Positions 41,656 through 52,619 of a DNA stretch of 64,000 nt are shown in pieces. Each line of letters starts with the position of its first letter. The first letter of the stretch is position 1. A program made the translations under genes and the position numbers. Source of the stretch: Bradyrhizobiaceae bacterium Ga0074131 (GTDB lineage: Bacteria; Pseudomonadota; Alphaproteobacteria; Rhizobiales; Xanthobacteraceae). Under the pieces are notes generated by a model. It had not been told where the DNA came from. It worked only from the letters and a program-made list of their open reading frames with translations, and ran no database searches. The DNA lies in NCBI GenBank assembly GCA_001464035.1, contig LNEC01000017.1, positions 310,001 to 374,000 of the forward strand, in the 5' to 3' direction.

Positions 41656-42840
41656 ATGACAGCGATTTACAGCCAAGCGGCGGTCACCGAAGTTCGAGCA
41701 GAAGCTAAACCCACGGCACGCAACGCCTCGATCGACCGCACGCGCACCTTCCTGACCCTGGTGGTGCTCATCCACCACGCCGTCATTCCCTATACCTATT
41801 TCGGCCACACCGACGCCACGTCGTTCATCGGGTTCGACATGATCGTCCTCGCCACCGACAGCTTCTTCATGGCGATGTTCTTTTTTCTGTCCGGATTGTT
41901 CGTATGGCCGGGCCTGCAGCACAAGTCGCCCGGGACCTTCCTGCGCGACCGCCTGCTACGGCTCGGCCTGCCGTTTGCAATCGCCGCGTTCACGGTGATC
42001 CCGATCGCCTACTACGCCCTCGCGCTACGGCAGCAGCCCGATCTCGCTTTTTCGGTCTTCTGGTGGAAGACGGTTACATCGGGCCCGTGGCCCAGCGGTC
42101 CGATCTGGTTCGTATGGGTGTTGCTGGCATTCGATCTCACCGCGAGCCTGCTGTATCGAATCTCGTCCCGCCTCGTCGATCCCATCAATCGGTTGTCGCG
42201 ACGCGGCTTCAACCAGCCGGCCAGATTCTTCCTGTTTCTGTTGGCGGTCAGCGCTGCCGTTTACATTCCCTCGCTGCTTTATTTCGGCCCGAGTCGCTGG
42301 TTCGAGTTCGGGCCGTTCGACATACAGGTCAGCCGCCTGTTGCACTATTTCGCCTACTTCCTGATCGGCGCCGGCATTGGGGCAGCGAATTTCGATCGCG
42401 GCGTGTTGAGCACCGACGGGCGGCTCGCGAAAAGCAGCTGGGGTTGGGTGGCCGCAGCCCTGGTTCCCTACTGCGGGATGTGGGGCATGATCTACATCAA
42501 GCGGGGAATACTGGATAATCCGCCCGTGCTGCCGCAGTGGTATCATTTCTTCTACGGCGTGTTCTTCGTCGCCTTCAGCGCGGCCATCCTGTTCGCGATC
42601 CTGGCGTATTTCCTGAGGTTCAAACGAACCGGCTGGAGCATGCTCGACCCGATGCAGGCGGACGCCTACGGCATGTTCCTGGTGCATTACCCGATCGCGC
42701 TTTGGCTGCAATACTGGTTGTTCAATTACGATCTGCCGGCCATCGTCAAGGCCGCGGTCGGATTGGCGCTGACGATCGTCTTCAGCTGGGCGCTGACGCG
42801 GGTCCTGCGGCAAATCCCAGGCGCGACGAAGGTACTTTAA
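41656..42840 (+). CDS. Membrane acyltransferase (acyltransferase 3/OpgC-like family)
   Basis: A 394-residue protein with about ten transmembrane helices. The start of the fold, RNASIDRTRTFLTLVVLIHHAVIPYTYF, has the catalytic-type His after the first helix, then MAMFFFLSGLFVWPGL and RDRLLRLGLPF, all typical of family-3 acyltransferases that modify glucans, lipids or antibiotics. A conserved MFLVHYPIALWLQY segment lies near the end. I chose ATG 41656; a GTG start at 41527 adds 43 unlikely residues. It is convergent with purL (6-base gap). Confidence 0.82.
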   Translation: MTAIYSQAAVTEVRAEAKPTARNASIDRTRTFLTLVVLIHHAVIPYTYFGHTDATSFIGFDMIVLATDSFFMAMFFFLSGLFVWPGLQHKSPGTFLRDRLLRLGLPFAIAAFTVIPIAYYALALRQQPDLAFSVFWWKTVTSGPWPSGPIWFVWVLLAFDLTASLLYRISSRLVDPINRLSRRGFNQPARFFLFLLAVSAAVYIPSLLYFGPSRWFEFGPFDIQVSRLLHYFAYFLIGAGIGAANFDRGVLSTDGRLAKSSWGWVAAALVPYCGMWGMIYIKRGILDNPPVLPQWYHFFYGVFFVAFSAAILFAILAYFLRFKRTGWSMLDPMQADAYGMFLVHYPIALWLQYWLFNYDLPAIVKAAVGLALTIVFSWALTRVLRQIPGATKVL

Positions 42841-42846
42841 GCGACG

Positions 42847-45072
42847 TCAGGATCCCCTGCCGTTCATGTAAGCCGGAAGCCAACTCTCGAACGCGGTGTC
42901 AAGCGCCTTCACCGGCACCGGCACCTCGCCAGCGATTGCGATCGCGCCGCCGCCCGTGGATCCGATGCGCGCGCAGGGAATATCCGCGCCCCGCATCTTC
43001 GCCAGCACCAGGCCGGCCTGCGCCTCCGGCACCGTCACGATGTAGCGCGCCTGATCCTCGCCGAACCACCAGGCATGCGGCACGATCGCGGCGGGCGCCG
43101 CCAACAGCTGCGCGCCGATGCCGCCGGCAATCGCCATCTCGGCGAGCGCAATCAGCAGCCCGCCATCGGAGAGATCGTGGGCCGCGGTCGCGGTGCCGGC
43201 GTGGATCATGCCGCGCACCACGTCGCCGTTGCGCTTTTCGGCGCCGAGGTCGACCGGCGGCGGCGCGCCCTCTTCGCGGCCGCAGACGTCCCTTAAATAT
43301 ACGGATTGCCCGAGCCAGCCATGGGTCTCGCCGATCAGCAGGATGGCCTCGCCCTTGGCCTTGAACGCCAGCGTCGCGGATTTCGTAAAATCGTCGAGCA
43401 GTCCGACGCCGCCGATCGACGGTGTCGGCAGAATGCCGCGGCCCAACTCTTCTCCGGGAGATCGGGTCTCGTTGTAGAGCGAGACGTTGCCGGACACGAC
43501 CGGGAAGTCGAGCGCGCGGCAGGCCTCCGCTATACCCTTCAGGCAGCCGACGAACTGGCCCATGATCTCCGGCCGCTCCGGATTGCCGAAATTGAGATTG
43601 TCGGTGATCGCAAGCGGCCGGCCGCCGACCGCGGTGATGTTACGCCAGGCCTCGGCGACCGCCTGCTTGCCGCCCTCGAATGGATCGGCTTCGCAATAGC
43701 GCGGCGTCACGTCGACGGTCAGCGCCAGCCCCTTCGGCCCGTCCTGCACCCGCACCACGGCGGCGTCGCCGCCGGGGCGCTGCACGGTATTGCCGAGAAT
43801 GATGTGATCGTATTGCTCCCATACCCAACGTTTCGAGCAAAGCTCGGGCGTCGCGATCAGCTTTTCCAGTGCGGCGGCTATGTCGACCGGCGGTGTGACG
43901 TCGCGGGCATGGATCACCGGCAGCGGCGGTGACGGCACATGGGGCCGGTCGTACAGCGGCGCCTCGTCGCCGAGTTCCTTGATCGGCAAATCCGCCATCA
44001 CGTCGCCGTCATGCTTGACGACAAACCGCTTGCTCGGCGTGGTGTGGCCGACCACGGCGAAATCCAATCCCCACTTGCGGAATATCGCCTCGGCCTGTTC
44101 TTCCTTCTCGGGCTTGAGCACCATGAGCATGCGCTCCTGGCTTTCCGACAACATCATCTCGTAGGCGCTCATGCCGGTTTCGCGCGTCGGCACCGCATCG
44201 AGGTCGAGATCGATGCCGAGATTGCCCTTGGCCCCCATCTCGACCGCAGAAGATGTCAGACCTGCCGCGCCCATGTCCTGGATCGCGATCACGCAATCGG
44301 CTGCCATGATTTCGAGACAGGCTTCCAACAACAGTTTTTCCGAGAAGGGATCGCCGACTTGAACCGTCGGCCGCCTATCGGCGGAGTCGTCATCGAACTC
44401 GGCCGATGCCATCGAGGCGCCGTGAATGCCGTCGCGGCCGGTCTTGGAGCCGAGATAGACGATCGGCATGTTCACGCCGGAGGCCGCGGCATAGAAAATC
44501 TTGTCGGTGTCGGCGAGGCCGACCGCCATCGCATTGACCAGGATGTTACCGTCATAGCGGGTATGGAAACGCACCTGCCCGCCGACGGTCGGAACGCCAA
44601 AAGAATTGCCGTAGCCGCCGATCCCGGCGACCACGCCCGACACCAGATGTCGGGTTTTCGGATGCTCGGGCGCGCCGAAGCTCAGCGCATTGAGGCAGGC
44701 GATCGGACGCGCGCCCATCGTAAAGACGTCGCGCAGGATGCCCCCGACGCCGGTGGCCGCGCCCTGATAGGGCTCGATATAGCTCGGATGGTTGTGGCTC
44801 TCCATCTTGAACACGACGGCCTGGCCGTCGCCGATGTCGATCACGCCCGCATTCTCCCCCGGTCCCTGGATCACCCATGGCGCCTCGGTCGGCAGACCCC
44901 GGAGATGCAGCCGCGAGGACTTGTACGAGCAGTGCTCGTTCCACATCGCCGAAAAGATCCCGAGCTCCGTAAAACTCGGCACCCGGCCGATCAGCTTGAG
45001 GATGCGCTCATATTCGTCGGGCTTGAGGCCGTGGCTGGCGACGAGCTCGGGGGTGATCTGCGGCTGGTTCAT
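42847..45072 (-). CDS. purL: Phosphoribosylformylglycinamidine synthase subunit PurL
   Basis: A 741-residue small-type PurL that uses ATP and ammonia from PurQ to make FGAM in purine synthesis. The opening [22 protein letters not shown], the ATP site [28 protein letters not shown] and the duplicated C-terminal half ([40 protein letters not shown]) are visible. I chose ATG 45072; the 129 codons upstream in frame are not coding and overlap the divergent thioesterase. PurS and PurQ lie 2.3 kb upstream on the same strand. Confidence 0.95.
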   Translation of the reverse strand: MNQPQITPELVASHGLKPDEYERILKLIGRVPSFTELGIFSAMWNEHCSYKSSRLHLRGLPTEAPWVIQGPGENAGVIDIGDGQAVVFKMESHNHPSYIEPYQGAATGVGGILRDVFTMGARPIACLNALSFGAPEHPKTRHLVSGVVAGIGGYGNSFGVPTVGGQVRFHTRYDGNILVNAMAVGLADTDKIFYAAASGVNMPIVYLGSKTGRDGIHGASMASAEFDDDSADRRPTVQVGDPFSEKLLLEACLEIMAADCVIAIQDMGAAGLTSSAVEMGAKGNLGIDLDLDAVPTRETGMSAYEMMLSESQERMLMVLKPEKEEQAEAIFRKWGLDFAVVGHTTPSKRFVVKHDGDVMADLPIKELGDEAPLYDRPHVPSPPLPVIHARDVTPPVDIAAALEKLIATPELCSKRWVWEQYDHIILGNTVQRPGGDAAVVRVQDGPKGLALTVDVTPRYCEADPFEGGKQAVAEAWRNITAVGGRPLAITDNLNFGNPERPEIMGQFVGCLKGIAEACRALDFPVVSGNVSLYNETRSPGEELGRGILPTPSIGGVGLLDDFTKSATLAFKAKGEAILLIGETHGWLGQSVYLRDVCGREEGAPPPVDLGAEKRNGDVVRGMIHAGTATAAHDLSDGGLLIALAEMAIAGGIGAQLLAAPAAIVPHAWWFGEDQARYIVTVPEAQAGLVLAKMRGADIPCARIGSTGGGAIAIAGEVPVPVKALDTAFESWLPAYMNGRGS

Positions 45073-45234
45073 GGGGCTCTTTGGGCGATTGAGGTCCCTT
45101 ATTAGGCAGATCGAAGCGGGTGGAAAAGGCCTTTTACAGCGCATTTTCCCGCTGTCCATAGATTTGCGGGCGGTCCATGCGTTGTCGGGGTTTGCACATC
45201 GGATGAGGATCGGATTTAAGACTCGGGTCCTCAA

Positions 45235-45741
45235 ATGAAGGGCCTTTTTTCGTTGGACGACCTGACCGAATCCGCATTCCTCAACCGCCCCGATCTCCAT
45301 GTCGAAACCGAGGGCGAATTCGCCGGCTGGAGAACCTGGAGCCGCGACAACTACGAATCCCATAATGGGCCGTTCTGGCACCGGATGGAGGACGACGGCA
45401 GCGTACGTTGCGCGTTCCGGGTCGGGAAGAAGCACCTCAACGGCATGCCCAACGTCCACGGCGGCGCCTTCATGACGTTCGCGGACTATTGCCTGTTCGC
45501 GTTTGCCGCACCTGTGCTGCAGGGCCCGGGCGTGACGGTGTCGTTCGGCTGCGAATTCATCGATGGCGCGCGCGAGGGCGAACTGGTCGAAGGCACCGGC
45601 GAGATCATGCGCGCCGGCGGCTCGATGATTTTCTTGCGCGGCTTGCTGAAATCCGGCGAGCGATCACTGTTTACGTTTTCCGGCACCATCAAGCGGGTGA
45701 AGTGGAATCCGCCGGCCAAAGCTGGCGCCGTTGTCACCTAG
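45235..45741 (+). CDS. PaaI family hot-dog thioesterase
   Basis: A 168-residue hot-dog protein. [26 protein letters not shown] holds the HGG motif and the acidic residue of the PaaI group, and [35 protein letters not shown] gives the remaining strands. Such enzymes hydrolyse acyl-CoA thioesters. It opens a plus-strand group of three genes inserted between purL and purQ, and an EamA transporter follows after 25 bases. Confidence 0.88.
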   Translation: MKGLFSLDDLTESAFLNRPDLHVETEGEFAGWRTWSRDNYESHNGPFWHRMEDDGSVRCAFRVGKKHLNGMPNVHGGAFMTFADYCLFAFAAPVLQGPGVTVSFGCEFIDGAREGELVEGTGEIMRAGGSMIFLRGLLKSGERSLFTFSGTIKRVKWNPPAKAGAVVT

Positions 45742-45766
45742 CCTTGCAAAGATCGAAGGCGGCGCC

Positions 45767-46744
45767 ATGTCTGCGCCGCCAGCCGGGCCTGCACCGACCC
45801 GGCGCGGCTGGCGCGACTACGCGCTGCTGCTGGCGCTGGCCTGCTGCTGGAGCTCGACCTACCCGCTGACCAAGATCGGCCTTGGTTCGATCCCGCCTAT
45901 CACCTTCATTTCGGCGCGCTCGCTGATCGCCGCGTTCTTCCTGCTCGTCATCCTGTACGCCCGCGGCCTGCGAATTCCGACCGATGCGCCGGCCTGGAAG
46001 CTGTTCGCCCAGCAGCAGACCATCAATTCGACGGTCCCGTTCCTGATGATCACCTGGGCGCAGCAATATGTGGCGGCGGCGCCGACGGTGGTGCTGGCCT
46101 CGACCACGCCGATCTTCGCCTTCCTGATCACCTGGGGCATCACGCGGCACGAGCCGGCCACGCTGTTGAAGCTGGCCGGCGCCGTGCTGGGGCTCGCCGG
46201 AACCGCGGTGATCATCGGCCTCGATGCGCTGGGCGGCCTCGGCGGCAATATCTTCGCCGAGATGGTGATTCTGCTCGCCACTGTCTCCTTTGCCTGCGCC
46301 ACGATCTTCGGGCTGCGGCTGACCGAGTACGACCCGATGGTGGTGGCGGCGGGTTCGCTGCTGTTCGGCGGCTTGCTGTTGCTGCCGGTCGCGCTGATCG
46401 TCGACCATCCCTGGACCTTGCGGCCGACGACCGAAGCGCTGGTCGCTACCCTGACCATGGGGATTTTCTCGAGCGCGTTCGGATTGATGCTGTTCTACAT
46501 GTGCCTTTCGCGGCTCGGCACGCTGACCACCAACGCGCAAGGCTACCTGCGCATTCCCATCGGCGTCGGCCTGTCGGTGCTGCTGCTCGGCGAATCCGTG
46601 CCGACCAATCTGGCGCTCGGCCTCGTCCTCGTCATGGCAGGCGTCGCCGCCATGACCGTCCCCAGCGGCGGTTACCGAATCCGGTTCGAGCGCTTTCGTG
46701 CCGGGCTGAAGGCAAAAAAGCGCGCGTCCACCCCGGAGGAGTGA
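45767..46744 (+). CDS. EamA/DMT family transporter
   Basis: A 325-residue protein with about ten transmembrane helices in two EamA repeats. The first begins YALLLALACCWSSTYPLTKIGLGSIPPITFISARSL; the second begins around residue 165 with GGNIFAEMVILLATVSFACATIFG. Members export amino acids, sugars or other metabolites. I chose ATG 45767; the frame starts earlier at a TTG. It is likely cotranscribed with the thioesterase gene. The substrate is unknown. Confidence 0.88.
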   Translation: MSAPPAGPAPTRRGWRDYALLLALACCWSSTYPLTKIGLGSIPPITFISARSLIAAFFLLVILYARGLRIPTDAPAWKLFAQQQTINSTVPFLMITWAQQYVAAAPTVVLASTTPIFAFLITWGITRHEPATLLKLAGAVLGLAGTAVIIGLDALGGLGGNIFAEMVILLATVSFACATIFGLRLTEYDPMVVAAGSLLFGGLLLLPVALIVDHPWTLRPTTEALVATLTMGIFSSAFGLMLFYMCLSRLGTLTTNAQGYLRIPIGVGLSVLLLGESVPTNLALGLVLVMAGVAAMTVPSGGYRIRFERFRAGLKAKKRASTPEE

Positions 46745-46843
46745 AGCCGGTGGGGAGCGCAGCCAGGATTCCATGTGGCCATCTCGACTCCCTACGGTTG
46801 CCCTCCCAAGCGCGGTCCCCTATTTTCCTGGCCGGAGGAGACC

Positions 46844-47323
46844 GTGAGGACATTCGCAATCGACGGCGGCTGCACATGTAAAGGGGTACGCTACCGTATG
46901 ACGGAGCGTCCTCTCTTCGTTCATTGCTGCCATTGCCGCTGGTGCCAGCGCGAAACCGGTTCGGCATTTGCGCTCAATGCAATGATCGAGGCCGACCGGG
47001 TCGAACTGCTCTCGGGCGAACCTGAAGTTACCGTGACGCCTTCGCTCAGCGGCAAAGGCCAGAAAGTTTCGCGATGCCGCAAATGCCGTGTTGCGGTCTG
47101 GAGCAGCTACGCGGGTTCGGGCGATCGCTTCCGCTTCGTTCGCGTCGGCACCCTCGATACGCCGGATGCGCTGCCGCCGGACGTGCACATCTTCACGATG
47201 TCGAAGCAGCCGTGGGTGGCCTTGCCCCCGAATGTGCCGGCCGTCGACGAGTTCTATGTCAGGGAAGAGGTATGGCCCGCGGCCAGCCTCGCGAGGTGGC
47301 AGGCGGCACGCGGTGCCAGCTAG
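46844..47323 (+). CDS. GFA (CENP-V/GFA domain) zinc protein
   Basis: A 159-residue protein of the glutathione-dependent formaldehyde-activating-like family. Zinc ligands are CxC (Cys10, Cys12), CxCxxC (Cys29, Cys31, Cys34) and CxxC (Cys78, Cys81), in RCRKC. GTG 46844 has GGAGGAG three bases before it and marks the start of homology. Most GFA-domain proteins are not formaldehyde enzymes; glutathione-thioether cleavage or metal handling are alternatives. It is convergent with purQ. Confidence 0.85.
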   Translation: MRTFAIDGGCTCKGVRYRMTERPLFVHCCHCRWCQRETGSAFALNAMIEADRVELLSGEPEVTVTPSLSGKGQKVSRCRKCRVAVWSSYAGSGDRFRFVRVGTLDTPDALPPDVHIFTMSKQPWVALPPNVPAVDEFYVREEVWPAASLARWQAARGAS

Positions 47324-47366
47324 CTGGCGAAGCGCTTGATGTTCGAACGACAACGGGGGCGAAATC

Positions 47367-48068
47367 TCACGCCGCGCGCTCCAAATGCGCCACCAGGCCC
47401 GCGAACAGCCCGCGGCCGTCGGTGCAGCCCATGATGTCCTCGACGTGGTTTTCCGGATGCGGCATCATGCCGAGCACGTTGCCGCGCTCGCTGACGATGC
47501 CGGCGATCGAGTTTGCGGCGCCGTTGATGTTGGATGGCTCGTCGACCGCGCCCTCCGCGGAGCAGTAGCGATACAGCACACGGCCCTCGCCTTCCAGCCG
47601 CTTCAGCGTCTCCTCATCCGCCTCGTAATTGCCCTCCCCGTGCGCGACCGGCACGCGGATAATCTGCCCGGCATTGTAGCCGCGTGTGAACGGCGTATCG
47701 GAGCGCTCGACCCGCAGATGCACGTCGTGGCAGATGAACTTCAATCGCGCATTGCGCATGAGCACGCCGGGCAACAGGCCGGCCTCGCAGAGGATCTGGA
47801 AACCGTTGCAGACCCCGAGCACGAGACCGCCACCGGCCGCGAAATCGCGCACCGCATCCATGACCGGCGCGCGCGCGGCAATCGCGCCGCAGCGCAGATA
47901 ATCGCCATAGGAAAACCCGCCCGGCACCACCACGAGGTCGGTGCCCCTGGGCAGCGCGGTCTCGGCATGCCAGACCATCGCGGGTTCATCGCCCGATACG
48001 AGTTTGAGCGCTCGCGCCATGTCGCGCTCGCGGTTGATTCCGGGAAAGACGAGAACTGCGGATTTCAT
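47367..48068 (-). CDS. purQ: Phosphoribosylformylglycinamidine synthase subunit PurQ
   Basis: A 233-residue class I glutamine amidotransferase that supplies ammonia to PurL. The triad is Cys87 ([10 protein letters not shown]), His204 and Glu206 (MMPHPENH). [20 protein letters not shown] is the family's oxyanion region. It follows purS by 12 bases on the minus strand. The next same-strand gene, purL, is separated by three plus-strand genes. Confidence 0.96.
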   Translation of the reverse strand: MKSAVLVFPGINRERDMARALKLVSGDEPAMVWHAETALPRGTDLVVVPGGFSYGDYLRCGAIAARAPVMDAVRDFAAGGGLVLGVCNGFQILCEAGLLPGVLMRNARLKFICHDVHLRVERSDTPFTRGYNAGQIIRVPVAHGEGNYEADEETLKRLEGEGRVLYRYCSAEGAVDEPSNINGAANSIAGIVSERGNVLGMMPHPENHVEDIMGCTDGRGLFAGLVAHLERAA

Positions 48069-48080
48069 CGACGGCGTCGC

Positions 48081-48323
48081 CTAGCTCAGAACCTCAACCC
48101 GGTAATTTTCGATCACCGTGTTCGCAAGCAGCTTGTCGGCGGCGGCTTTCAGCGCCGCCTCGGCCTTCGCCTTGTCGGAGCCTGACATCTCGATGTCGAA
48201 CACCTTGCCCTGACGCACGCTGGCGACGCCGTCGACGCCGAGCGATTTCAGCGCCCCTTCGATGGCCTTGCCCTGCGGATCGAGAATGCCGGATTTGAGC
48301 GTAACGGTGACGCGCGCTTTCAC
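48081..48323 (-). CDS. purS: Phosphoribosylformylglycinamidine synthase subunit PurS
   Basis: An 80-residue protein that bridges PurL and PurQ in the small-type FGAM synthase. ARVTVTLKSGILDPQGKAIEGALKSLGVDGVASVRQGKVFDIEM is the complete family signature. It lies between purC (10-base gap) and purQ (12-base gap), so purC-purS-purQ are one operon. Confidence 0.95.
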   Translation of the reverse strand: MKARVTVTLKSGILDPQGKAIEGALKSLGVDGVASVRQGKVFDIEMSGSDKAKAEAALKAAADKLLANTVIENYRVEVLS

Positions 48324-48333
48324 GAGAAAACCC

Positions 48334-49101
48334 TCAGCTCTTGACCAGCACCGGACCCGAGCCGATCGGCCGCTCGTTCTCCGTCAGGATGCCCAGACGC
48401 TTGGCGACCTCGGTATAGGCCTCCAGCACGCCGCCGAGATCGCGGCGGAAGCGGTCCTTGTCGAGTTTCTCGTTCGACTTGACGTCCCACAGCCGGCACG
48501 AATCGGGCGAAATCTCGTCGGCGACGATGATTCGCATCATGTCGTTCTCGAACAGCCGGCCGCATTCCATCTTGAAATCGACCAGACGGATGCCGATGCC
48601 GAGAAAAAGTCCGGTAAGGAAGTCGTTGACGCGAATCGCCAACGCCATGATGTCGTCGATTTCCTGCGGCGTGGCCCAGCCGAACGCAGTGATGTGCTCC
48701 TCGGACACCATGGGGTCGTTGAGCTGGTCGTTCTTGTAGTAGAACTCGATGATCGAGCGCGGCAGCTGGGTACCTTCCTCGATACCGAGGCGCTGCGAGA
48801 GCGATCCCGCCGCCACGTTCCGCACCACCACCTCCAGCGGCACGATCTCGACCTCGCGAATCAGCTGTTCGCGCATGTTGAGCCGGCGGATGAAATGGGT
48901 GGGCACCCCGATGTCGTTGAGATGCTGGAACAGGTACTCCGAAATCCGGTTGTTGAGGACGCCCTTGCCCTCGATCACCTGGTGTTTCTTGGCATTGAAC
49001 GCGGTCGCATCGTCCTTGAAGTGCTGGATCAGGGTTCCCGGCTCCGGACCTTCGTAAAGGACCTTGGCCTTGCCTTCATAAATGCGGCGTCGACGGCTCA
49101 T
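48334..49101 (-). CDS. purC: Phosphoribosylaminoimidazole-succinocarboxamide synthase
   Basis: A 255-residue SAICAR synthetase. [33 protein letters not shown], then [21 protein letters not shown] and LVDFKMECG, and [12 protein letters not shown] at the metal site are plain. I chose ATG 49101 ([10 protein letters not shown]), the usual start in this group; an in-frame ATG at 49131 adds ten residues. It is first in the purCSQ operon. Confidence 0.95.
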   Translation of the reverse strand: MSRRRRIYEGKAKVLYEGPEPGTLIQHFKDDATAFNAKKHQVIEGKGVLNNRISEYLFQHLNDIGVPTHFIRRLNMREQLIREVEIVPLEVVVRNVAAGSLSQRLGIEEGTQLPRSIIEFYYKNDQLNDPMVSEEHITAFGWATPQEIDDIMALAIRVNDFLTGLFLGIGIRLVDFKMECGRLFENDMMRIIVADEISPDSCRLWDVKSNEKLDKDRFRRDLGGVLEAYTEVAKRLGILTENERPIGSGPVLVKS

Positions 49102-49409
49102 TGGGATGTACCGGGTGTTGTTGAAATCCATGGATCTGGTGTGCTCCGGATGACAAGGGATTGCGACCCACGACGGAGCTGCCGTGAAGGCCAGGAACTG
49201 GAAACATAACGAGAACTGGCCTCATGCCCAACCTATCTGATTGGCCTATCGAGCACAATCGATCCGGTCCCTTCGGGGCAAGTTTTACCCCTTCCACCTG
49301 CGGCTTATAGCCGGTTGTCTAAACCGATGGCTCCCGTTATCTAGGCGCGCGAGAGGGCGGCCGCAACGAGGCCGCAGCACCATTTTGGCACGGATCGGAA
49401 CTTTGGATC
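49102..49409. other. Divergent promoter region of purC and the ATPase-inhibitor gene
   Basis: About 300 bases without a gene. The stretch should hold promoters in both directions. A short GGGGCAAGTTTTACCCC hairpin at about 49277-49293 is the only structure I could pick out. Confidence 0.45.
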
Positions 49410-49733
49410 ATGAGCACATTCGACAAGCGTCAAGAAGGCTTCGAGAAGAAATTCGCCCTCGACGAGGAGCAGAAGTTCAAGGCCGAGGCCCGCCGCAACA
49501 AGCTGCTCGGATTATGGGTGGCGGAAAAGCTCGGAATGCCGGCCGATGCCGCCGCGGCCTACGCCAAGGAAGTGGTCGCCTCTGATTTTGAGGAATCCGG
49601 CGACAGCGACGTGGTCCGCAAGGTCATGGGCGATCTGACCGCCAAGGGTGTCGCCATGACCGAGCCGCAGATCCGCGCGAAGATGGACGAATTGATGGCG
49701 ACGGCCGTCATGCAGGTGAAGGCGGGGACCTGA
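49410..49733 (+). CDS. DUF1476 protein (zeta-type inhibitor of F1F0-ATPase)
   Basis: A 107-residue all-helical protein matching DUF1476 from end to end: TFDKRQEGFEKKFALDEEQKFKAEARRNKLLGLWVAEKLG, then a four-helix C-terminal part. The homologue in Paracoccus is the zeta subunit, which inserts its N-terminal helix into F1 and blocks ATP hydrolysis. The N-terminal inhibitory segment is present. It is divergent from purC. Right after it begins the disrupted cyanase fragment. Confidence 0.9.
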   Translation: MSTFDKRQEGFEKKFALDEEQKFKAEARRNKLLGLWVAEKLGMPADAAAAYAKEVVASDFEESGDSDVVRKVMGDLTAKGVAMTEPQIRAKMDELMATAVMQVKAGT

Positions 49734-49749
49734 GGCGCCATGGTCGGCA

Positions 49750-49890
49750 AGGCACGGTGCCGCGGCCGCCGTGGTATTTGTGCGGCAGGAACTCGCCCGA
49801 CATCGTGATCTTGAGGCGTCGCTCTTGGGGTTGGCGACGCGCTCCATCGCCAAGTCGAAATCGATCGCCGACATGAGGTCGACGACCTCC
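49750..49890 (-). pseudogene. Decayed 3' fragment of a cyanase gene
   Basis: On the minus strand the fragment reads MSAIDFDLAMERVANPK, then after a one-base deletion continues in another frame as LKITMSGEFLPHKYHGGRGTVP. It lines up with residues about 108-157 of the intact CynS at 56251-56739 (MSAIDFDMAMERIANPK and KITMSGKFLPYKYYGASGNVP). The N-terminal two thirds are absent. The DNA similarity is high over about 130 bases. It lies in the same orientation as the intact gene, on the other side of the aromatic-degradation genes. Confidence 0.85.
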
Positions 49891-49909
49891 TTGACCTATC
49901 GCTTGACTC

Positions 49910-51493
<1,584 letters not shown>

Positions 51494-51774
51494 AGACGTT
51501 TCCTCCTCCGCTGCAATCGGACGGACGAGCGTTGTTGCCGGACCGGTCCGAAGATCTTTTCGGGGCACGCTCTTGCCGGCGTGGCCGCCAGGCCGGGAAT
51601 ATGCGCTTTGTCGGATTGGGCGAAAGGTATCACCCAATACCGCTTCGATCATCGCGCAGTTTCTCTTCCCGGGTTATGAATCCGCGGTACAGACAGACCT
51701 GCCGTGATAGAATGCAGATCGATGCAAACGCCGCCGCGGCGAGCGGTTTCGGTCAGTTCGGCAAGGAGCAGACC
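51494..51774. other. Divergent promoter region of the aromatic-degradation genes
   Basis: With the small frame that follows it this makes a 520-base stretch without a recognised gene between the monooxygenase (minus) and the flavin reductase (plus). It should hold the LysR-controlled promoters. I could not pick a clear T-N11-A LysR box by eye. Confidence 0.4.
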
Positions 51775-52017
51775 ATGGTCAAGGGATATTGCAGCGCGGC
51801 TGTGCCATTCCATCGCGAGCGGAAATCGAACCTTGCGGCGAGGGCCGTGACGACCGGTGCATTCGGTAGTGCCCATCGCAGCCACCAGCGTTCGATCCGG
51901 CAGACGCCAATGACCGCGCGTCGGCTTGTCCTGCCTGCAGCCGTCTGCTCCTTTGCGACCCAGCCAGCTTTGACGGCGTCCCGCGTTGACGCTCCGAGCC
52001 TGATTGCCCGCCCGTGA
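51775..52017 (+). CDS. Possible 80-residue small protein coupled to the flavin reductase
   Basis: An ATG at 51775 has a near-perfect AAGGAG six bases upstream. The frame runs 80 codons to a TGA that overlaps the flavin reductase start (GTGA). These are the marks of a coupled upstream gene. The translation (Ser/Arg/Ala-rich, begins MVKGYCSAAVPFHRERKSN) matches nothing I know and has poor protein-like character, so it may be a leader frame or a remnant. Confidence 0.35.
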   Translation: MVKGYCSAAVPFHRERKSNLAARAVTTGAFGSAHRSHQRSIRQTPMTARRLVLPAAVCSFATQPALTASRVDAPSLIARP

Positions 52018-52538
52018 CCGCTATCGACCCTCGCCAATTGCGCGATGCCTGTGGCCAGTTCGGCACCGGAGTGACCGTGATCACGACTCATTGCAATGAG
52101 CACGATCATGGCATGACTGCCAACGCCTTCATGTCGATCTCACTTAATCCGCCGCTGGTGGCGATCTCGATCGCGAGGAATGCTAGGATGCTTGCGAATA
52201 TCCAGCAGACGGGACGGTTTGCGGTCAGCATCCTGGCCGAAGGCATGGAGGACCTCGCATGGCATTTCGCCGGAAAACCCAAACCATACCTCTGCGATTT
52301 TTTTGAGAGGCGGGACGGATTGCCTGTCATCGCCGACGCCGCCGCGATCTTTGTGACGGAACTTGTCGAGGAGATCCTGGCGGGAGATCACACCATCTTC
52401 CTCGGCCGTGTCCGCGAGATGTCCTACGACCTCAGCAAGAAGCCGCTCCTGTTCTTTCGCGGGAAATTTGGCGGCCTCGCCGATCCACAACCTGCGCCGC
52501 CGACACTGGAGAATGCCGGCTACGAATTCATTTGGTAA
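52014..52538 (+). CDS. Flavin reductase component of the two-component monooxygenase
   Basis: A 174-residue member of the HpaC/PheA2 flavin reductase family, which makes FADH2 with NAD(P)H for the oxygenase. LRDACGQFGTGVTVITT is the family opening, followed by GMTANAFMSISLNPPLVAISIA, RFAVSILAEG, GDHTIFLGRV and PLLFFRGKFGGL. It starts at GTG 52014, overlapping the stop of a short upstream frame. The dioxygenase follows after 81 bases. Confidence 0.9.
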   Translation: MTAIDPRQLRDACGQFGTGVTVITTHCNEHDHGMTANAFMSISLNPPLVAISIARNARMLANIQQTGRFAVSILAEGMEDLAWHFAGKPKPYLCDFFERRDGLPVIADAAAIFVTELVEEILAGDHTIFLGRVREMSYDLSKKPLLFFRGKFGGLADPQPAPPTLENAGYEFIW

Positions 52539-52619
52539 GGAAGTGATATCTCCATTCAACCAGCATTATCCTGCAACCAAGAAACCTGTCTTCACGGACT
52601 AAGCGAGGGAGGTACCAAG

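Noticed and set aside
45073..45459. 129-codon N-terminal extension of purL
   Set aside because: The extension has no similarity to PurL, overlaps the divergent thioesterase gene, and homology begins at ATG 45072.
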